Assembly (NCBI RefSeq): GCF_002843315.1
Contig: NZ_MVDD01000010.1
Span: 62,001 to 126,000 of the forward strand
DNA length: 64,000 nucleotides
From: Labilibaculum filiforme
GTDB lineage: Bacteria > Bacteroidota > Bacteroidia > Bacteroidales > Marinifilaceae
Direction of reading: 5' to 3'
Shown here in pieces: positions 60,313 through 64,000 of this stretch. The position numbers and the translations under genes were made by a program. How positions within the stretch are numbered: the stretch's first letter is position 1; every line of letters begins with the position of its first letter. The notes beneath the pieces were generated by a model. That model was given only the letters and a program-made list of their open reading frames with translations. It was not told the origin of the DNA and searched no databases.

Positions 60313-61011
60313 ATGCTAGAGAAAAAGAATCCCCGATATAATTTAGAGAAGAAAAGAGGTTTATTTCTACAATTTGGTTTCTTAATTAGCTTTCTATTTG
60401 TGTTAATGGCTTTTGAATATAAAGTACCGATGAATGAACCCGATGATATTGTATTTGATACGATTGATGATATAGAAGAGATTGTATTGACGACATTTAG
60501 CGAGCCTGAGAACAAAATAGAGCCACCTAAAGTAAAGAGAATAGAGTTGCTCGAGCTCTTGATTATTGAAGAGGAGCCCGAGGTGGAATATATTCCTGAG
60601 GATTCGTTTGGAGATCCTAATGAGGAAATATTGGAACAGCCGGTTTATGTTGAAGAAATATCAGATGAACTAAGTCCTTTCGTAAGTGTAGAGGAAATGC
60701 CAATTTTCAATCCTAAAAAAAATAGTACTTACGAGGAAGGATGTAAAGATTTGTTCGTTACCATGCAAAGAATGGTTAGGTATCCAATACAAGCTCAGGA
60801 GTCAAATATTCAAGGTAAGGTGTATGTGAAATTCGTAGTTACTTCCGATGGAACTATTTCAAATATTCAGGTGATTCGTAAGGTAGATCCATTGCTTGAT
60901 GAGGAAGTTATTCGTGTGGTACAAAACTTACCAAAATTCAAACCCGGTAAGCAGTTTAACAAAAAAGTGCCTGTTTGGTTTTCGGGTTACGTAAATTTTG
61001 TTTTGCAATAA
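60313..61011 (+). CDS. TonB energy transducer paralogue 2
   Basis: A 232-residue paralogue of the preceding gene. It keeps the N terminus KKNPRYNLEKKRGLFLQFGF, one membrane helix and the C-terminal domain with RYPIQAQESNIQGKVYVKFV, DPLLDEEVIRVVQNLP and FKPGKQFNKKVPVWFSGYVN. The spacer is acidic (EEEPEVEYIPEDSFGDPNEE) and diverges from copies 1 and 3, as expected for a segment free to drift. Promoter and dyad lie immediately upstream. Confidence 0.93.
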   Translation: MLEKKNPRYNLEKKRGLFLQFGFLISFLFVLMAFEYKVPMNEPDDIVFDTIDDIEEIVLTTFSEPENKIEPPKVKRIELLELLIIEEEPEVEYIPEDSFGDPNEEILEQPVYVEEISDELSPFVSVEEMPIFNPKKNSTYEEGCKDLFVTMQRMVRYPIQAQESNIQGKVYVKFVVTSDGTISNIQVIRKVDPLLDEEVIRVVQNLPKFKPGKQFNKKVPVWFSGYVNFVLQ

Positions 61012-61195
61012 GTTTGGTTGTGCCTAAGGGCTTAAAACTTGCAACAATTACAGCTTAATTTCGTATATTTAAGTGTAAACGTTCTTTGTATTCATCCTCT
61101 TAATTAGGACTTAAGCTGAATATTTTAAATGTTTTGGTGATGTTCAGTTTTTTGTCACTACTGATACTATGCTTTAATTTTTAAAATAGTTTGCT

Positions 61196-61912
61196 ATGAT
61201 TCCCAAAAAGAATGAAAATGCTGATCTGGAAAATCGAAAGTCATTGTTTTTTGAAATAGGTTTGGTTTTGGCCTTAGCATTAACTTTAATATCTTTTGAA
61301 TGGCCAACAAAGGTGCGTGAGGTAGTGGAAATTAAACAATTGGTGAATTTAAATTTAGACGAAGAACTAATTCCAATTACCAGGCAGGAAGAGCTTATGG
61401 AGAAGCCAAAATTACCTCCCAAAATGCAAATAATCGATGTGATAACCATTGTGGAAGATGATGTAGAGTTAGAAAATGAACTCGAAATTGTAGAGGAAAG
61501 TTTTAGTCAGGAAACGGAAGTAGAGATTGTTAAGCAGGAGGTTTTTGTAGAAGAAGAGGCGGATGATGAAGCAAAAATTTTTGTGATTGTTGAAGAAATG
61601 CCAATTTTTAGGCCTGATATCTGCAAAAACAATATTGAAGGTAATTTGGAATTGTACAGATATATAAATTCAAGCATTCGATATCCTGTAATAGCTCAGG
61701 AAAATGGAATAACAGGAAGGGTTTTTGTTAGTTTTATTGTTGGGAAAGATGGTAGTGTTTCCAATGTAAAATTGCTTAGAGGTATCGACCCATCACTAGA
61801 TCAGGAAGCTTTAAGGGTAATTCGAAATTTACCTAAATTCGAGCCTGGCAAACAAAGGGGAAAACCAGTAAAAGTTTCCTACTCTTCGGTGATTAATTTT
61901 GTTCTTCAGTAG
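61196..61912 (+). CDS. TonB energy transducer paralogue 3
   Basis: A 238-residue paralogue with ENADLENRKSLFFEIGLVLA, one membrane helix (ALALTLISFEW), an acidic spacer with a short KPKLPPKM segment, and a TonB_C domain with RYPVIAQENGITGRVFVSFI, DPSLDQEALRVIRNLP and KFEPGKQRGKPVKVS. It is the most diverged of the three. No AACTAA dyad was found upstream; a weak promoter (TTG at 61039, TATATTTA at 61064) is present, so it may be expressed independently of the repressor. A terminator follows. Confidence 0.93.
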   Translation: MIPKKNENADLENRKSLFFEIGLVLALALTLISFEWPTKVREVVEIKQLVNLNLDEELIPITRQEELMEKPKLPPKMQIIDVITIVEDDVELENELEIVEESFSQETEVEIVKQEVFVEEEADDEAKIFVIVEEMPIFRPDICKNNIEGNLELYRYINSSIRYPVIAQENGITGRVFVSFIVGKDGSVSNVKLLRGIDPSLDQEALRVIRNLPKFEPGKQRGKPVKVSYSSVINFVLQ

Positions 61913-61939
61913 TTGAATTATAGTAGCAATGTATATAAG

Positions 61940-61975
61940 TAAGGCCTGCTAAGTAGTTTAGCAGGCTTTACTATT
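61940..61975. terminator. Terminator between tonB3 and the convergent B3/4 gene
   Basis: GGCCTGCTAA and TTAGCAGGC arms form a stem with a small bulge around GTAGT, with a T-rich tail (CTTTACTATTTTT). It lies between convergent genes. Confidence 0.65.
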
Positions 61976-61976
61976 T

Positions 61977-62636
61977 TTATAGAATTATTGATTGTATTTT
62001 TTTAGCATTGGCGTGTTTGTTTAATAGATCGACAGCTAAATTTATAGCCTCATATAATCCTGTTTCGTCTTGAAAACTAATAATAATCATGAGGAAGTTT
62101 TTACAGGTTTGGTCGATTTGGGTTCGTAACGAATCACTTGTAGGACTGCCAAATGCTCCTAAATCATCCCTGAAAATGGGTAGTTTCTCAATATTTAAGC
62201 TTCCACGTCCAATTCCTTCGTATGCTTCGTTTGCCTTCCCAATTCCAAAACGGACTGTTCCTTCTATTTTATCAGCATTGTATCCGCCTATCGAAAAGCC
62301 ACTTTTAATAGATACTAAATTTAGCAGATCTACAACATTATTTATTTTGTATAATCCTTTTCCATTCACAATTCTACGTAACAGAGATTCTGCGGATAAG
62401 CGATACCTGCTAGGGTCTTTTCCTACGGCTCGATACCCTTTTTTCGAACTATTGATACTAGGAATAGTTGCAATGCCTGAGATGGCTAAATTCTGTTGGA
62501 GGTGTATTGTGTTTTCATTAATTATTTTCCACAAATCTGGACATTCTTCTTTCGTATCTACTTGACATTGAATAACTCCTAGACGAAGTGATGGACAAAT
62601 TTGTTTTAGTTCTTCTTCTATTTCAATTTTAGTCAT
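61977..62636 (-). CDS. B3/4-domain protein (PheRS beta-like tRNA-binding domain)
   Basis: A protein of 219 residues from the ATG at 62636 (an ATG four codons upstream is in frame). The core matches the free-standing B3/B4 domain of bacterial phenylalanyl-tRNA synthetase beta: KKGYRAVGKDPSRYRLSAES, LLRRIVNGKGLYKINNVVDL, SGFSIGGYNADKI and FGSPTSDSLRTQI. Such stand-alone proteins may edit mischarged aminoacyl-tRNA or amino acids; the activity of this one is unknown. It is monocistronic and convergent with tonB3. Confidence 0.92.
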   Translation of the reverse strand: MTKIEIEEELKQICPSLRLGVIQCQVDTKEECPDLWKIINENTIHLQQNLAISGIATIPSINSSKKGYRAVGKDPSRYRLSAESLLRRIVNGKGLYKINNVVDLLNLVSIKSGFSIGGYNADKIEGTVRFGIGKANEAYEGIGRGSLNIEKLPIFRDDLGAFGSPTSDSLRTQIDQTCKNFLMIIISFQDETGLYEAINLAVDLLNKHANAKKIQSIIL

Positions 62637-62821
62637 ATTTATTCTCATTTGCGATTCAGCGTAGTAAGGGATTTTTAATTCAGATGCAAAATACAGATTC
62701 TAGTCTTTTTTATCGCAAAAATTAATTAGAATAAATTTTGTTGTGGGATTACGAAAAATACTATCATTCACTTTTTATCAGAAAAGATATTCGTTAACTT
62801 TAGATAATAACGACTGAGGAT

Positions 62822-63544
62822 ATGACTAATAAAACAGTGTTAATAACCGGAGCATCAAAGCGAATAGGGAAGTTTATTGCTTTACACTTGGCCGAAAAAG
62901 GGTTCAATATTGCCATTCATTTTAATAAATCGAAAAGTGATGCTATTGCTTTGCAAGCAGATTTAATGACTAGGTATCCGAATCGGAAATTTAAAATATT
63001 TAAATGTGATTTGAATTGTGTCGAGGAGGTAGAAATTTTGGTAGATAAAGTTTTATTGCATTTTGAAAAGATAGATGTTTTGGTGAATAATGCATCGGTT
63101 TTTGATGCTGGAGTGGTTCGCGAAACATCCATTAATTTGTATCAAAATCAAATGAATGTGAATTTGTTTGCTCCTTTTATTTTATCGCGAGATTATGCAA
63201 TGAATACAAAAAAAGGAATTATTGTTAATTTTTTAGATACCAGAATATCAAGTAATTCAAATTCGCATGCAGCTTACTCGTTATCGAAGGTTGGATTGGC
63301 TCATTTAACGAAAATGACCGCACTTGAATTTGGACCGGATATTCGGGTGAATGGAATAGCACCTGGCGCAACTCTTCCTCCGGTGGATCAGGGTGAGGAA
63401 TACCTGCTTCGCCTGGCGGAAAAAACTCCGATGAAAGTTTCTGGAGGAATAGAACCAATTTTGCAATCATTGGATTATATTTTGGCAAATAAACACCTAA
63501 CCGGGCAAATATTATATTGCGACGGAGGGGAACAACTCTTATAA
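62822..63544 (+). CDS. SDR oxidoreductase, FolM/pteridine-reductase-like
   Basis: A 240-residue short-chain dehydrogenase: VLITGASKRIGKFIALHLAE (the TGASKRIG form is typical of FolM and PTR1-type pteridine reductases), IAIHFNKSKSDA after strand 2, VLVNNASVF, and YSLSKVGLAHLTKMTALEFG (YxxxK). It ends NKHLTGQILYCDGGEQL. Its position 10 bp before folB and close to folK supports a role in reducing dihydrofolate or dihydromonapterin. Other SDR substrates remain possible. Confidence 0.88.
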   Translation: MTNKTVLITGASKRIGKFIALHLAEKGFNIAIHFNKSKSDAIALQADLMTRYPNRKFKIFKCDLNCVEEVEILVDKVLLHFEKIDVLVNNASVFDAGVVRETSINLYQNQMNVNLFAPFILSRDYAMNTKKGIIVNFLDTRISSNSNSHAAYSLSKVGLAHLTKMTALEFGPDIRVNGIAPGATLPPVDQGEEYLLRLAEKTPMKVSGGIEPILQSLDYILANKHLTGQILYCDGGEQLL

Positions 63545-63554
63545 TTTAGACTTT

Positions 63555-63917
63555 ATGGCAATTATTCGTGTGAAAAATTTATTGATTAGAACGTTTATCG
63601 GATTTAATGAGGAAGAGTTGCGTAATAAGCAAGATGTTGTAATTAATATGACTATAAGAGCCGATGTTGATATGGCGATTGCTAACGATGAGGTGGAAAA
63701 TTCATACAATTACAAAACCATTACAAAAAAAGTAATTGTTCTTGTGCAGGAAGGTCAATTTAAAATGTTGGAAAATTTAACCCAACAAATATTAGATGTA
63801 ATAATGGAAAATCCTCAGGTAGAGTGGGCAAGGGTGGAAGTGGATAAGCCTCATGCTTTGCGTTTTGCAGAGTCGGTATCGATTGAATTAGAGGCTTATA
63901 GGAAGGATGTTTCTTGA
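63555..63917 (+). CDS. folB: Dihydroneopterin aldolase
   Basis: A 120-residue T-fold enzyme: IIRVKNLLIRTFIGFNEEEL, KQDVVINMTIRADVDMA, SYNYKTITKKVIVLVQEGQF, LENLTQQILDVIM and RVEVDKPHALRFAESVSIEL. It converts dihydroneopterin to 6-hydroxymethyl-dihydropterin in folate synthesis. It sits between the FolM-like SDR and the start of folK, a normal folate order. Confidence 0.95.
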   Translation: MAIIRVKNLLIRTFIGFNEEELRNKQDVVINMTIRADVDMAIANDEVENSYNYKTITKKVIVLVQEGQFKMLENLTQQILDVIMENPQVEWARVEVDKPHALRFAESVSIELEAYRKDVS

Positions 63918-63945
63918 GTGCAAAATTTCACTAAAGCAATATATA

Positions 63946-64000
63946 ATGAACGATTGTATTGTAGGTATAGGGTCGAATATTAATCCAACAGAAAATATTC
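63946..64000 (+). CDS. folK: folK start (HPPK), truncated by the window edge
   Basis: The reading frame from the ATG at 63946 gives MNDCIVGIGSNINPTENI and runs to the window end. The GIGSNINP...N motif is the start of 6-hydroxymethyl-7,8-dihydropterin pyrophosphokinase. Position right after folB supports this. Only about 18 residues are visible. Confidence 0.8.
   Translation, partial: MNDCIVGIGSNINPTENI

Noticed and set aside
59528-61912. Acidic, Pro-poor TonB spacers taken as a new TonB type
   Set aside because: Bacteroidota TonB proteins with this N terminus often have short or acidic spacers, so it is not by itself novel.

Overview
This 64-kb window is chromosomal DNA from an AT-rich member of the Bacteroidota. 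The clues are two proteins with type IX secretion (Por) C-terminal sorting domains, TonB-dependent transport genes, Bacteroidota-type promoters (TTG, 19-21 nt, TAnnTTTG), few Shine-Dalgarno sites and a BatA/VWA protein. An anaerobic or facultative marine lineage (Marinilabiliales or Marinifilaceae-like) is an inference from the electron-bifurcating Nfn pair, the rubrerythrin-like proteins and the agarase/porphyranase-like GH16. No prophage, insertion sequence, CRISPR array, rRNA or replication origin was seen.

Layout. 0-7 kb: hybrid sensor kinase with a haem-type CxxCH motif, a candidate structured RNA, SAM-hydrolase family protein, PhoH-like ATPase, purC, SUI1-type factor, a small membrane protein and a DksA-like zinc protein. 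7-8.6 kb: repeat-rich gap with a 212-bp tandem repeat, interleaved GC-rich inverted repeats and an inverted pair of REP-like elements around an 80-codon ORF. 8.6-12 kb: nfnAB followed by two rubrerythrin-like paralogues, the second lacking iron ligands. 12-20 kb: a triple-LysM/periplasmic-binding fusion and an 1880-residue secreted repeat protein. 20-28 kb: ornithine aminotransferase, a PAS hybrid kinase, a BatA/VWA protein and a TonB-dependent receptor. 28-33 kb: M19 dipeptidase lipoprotein, an LMW-phosphatase-like protein lacking its catalytic Cys, an unknown protein, YjbQ and aminopeptidase P. 33-37 kb: ECF sigma / membrane anti-sigma-like / DUF4097-like operon and a GH16 lipoprotein. 37-44.3 kb: a TlpA-like protein, then a thiamine-salvage operon (methyltransferase, thiM, tenA, thiE, thiL, thiD, tenA) behind a TPP riboswitch with a terminator. 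44.4-52 kb: a T9SS BNR-repeat protein and a GH3 glycosidase, divergent from a TPR/LuxR-type regulator, then three identical tRNA-Lys genes. 52-57 kb: SDR, a sigma-like protein, PNPOx-like, YitT, acyltransferase and nitrilase. 57-62 kb: BlaI-type repressor, M56 (BlaR1-type) peptidase with two TonB_C domains and three tonB paralogues. 62-64 kb: a B3/4-domain protein and a folate cluster (SDR/FolM-like, folB, start of folK).

The most interesting item is a repeated dyad, AACTAA-N4-TTAGTT, placed in or against promoters in the BlaI/BlaR1/TonB cluster. It suggests that the BlaI-type repressor controls its own gene and two of the three tonB genes. Other points worth a second look are the iron-ligand-less rubrerythrin paralogue, the Cys-to-Ser phosphatase-like protein, the eight-unit secreted repeat protein with one Cys per unit, the paired direct repeats between the GH3 gene and its divergent regulator, and the GC-rich RNA-like element near 2.4 kb. 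All family calls were made by eye from motifs; no database search was run.
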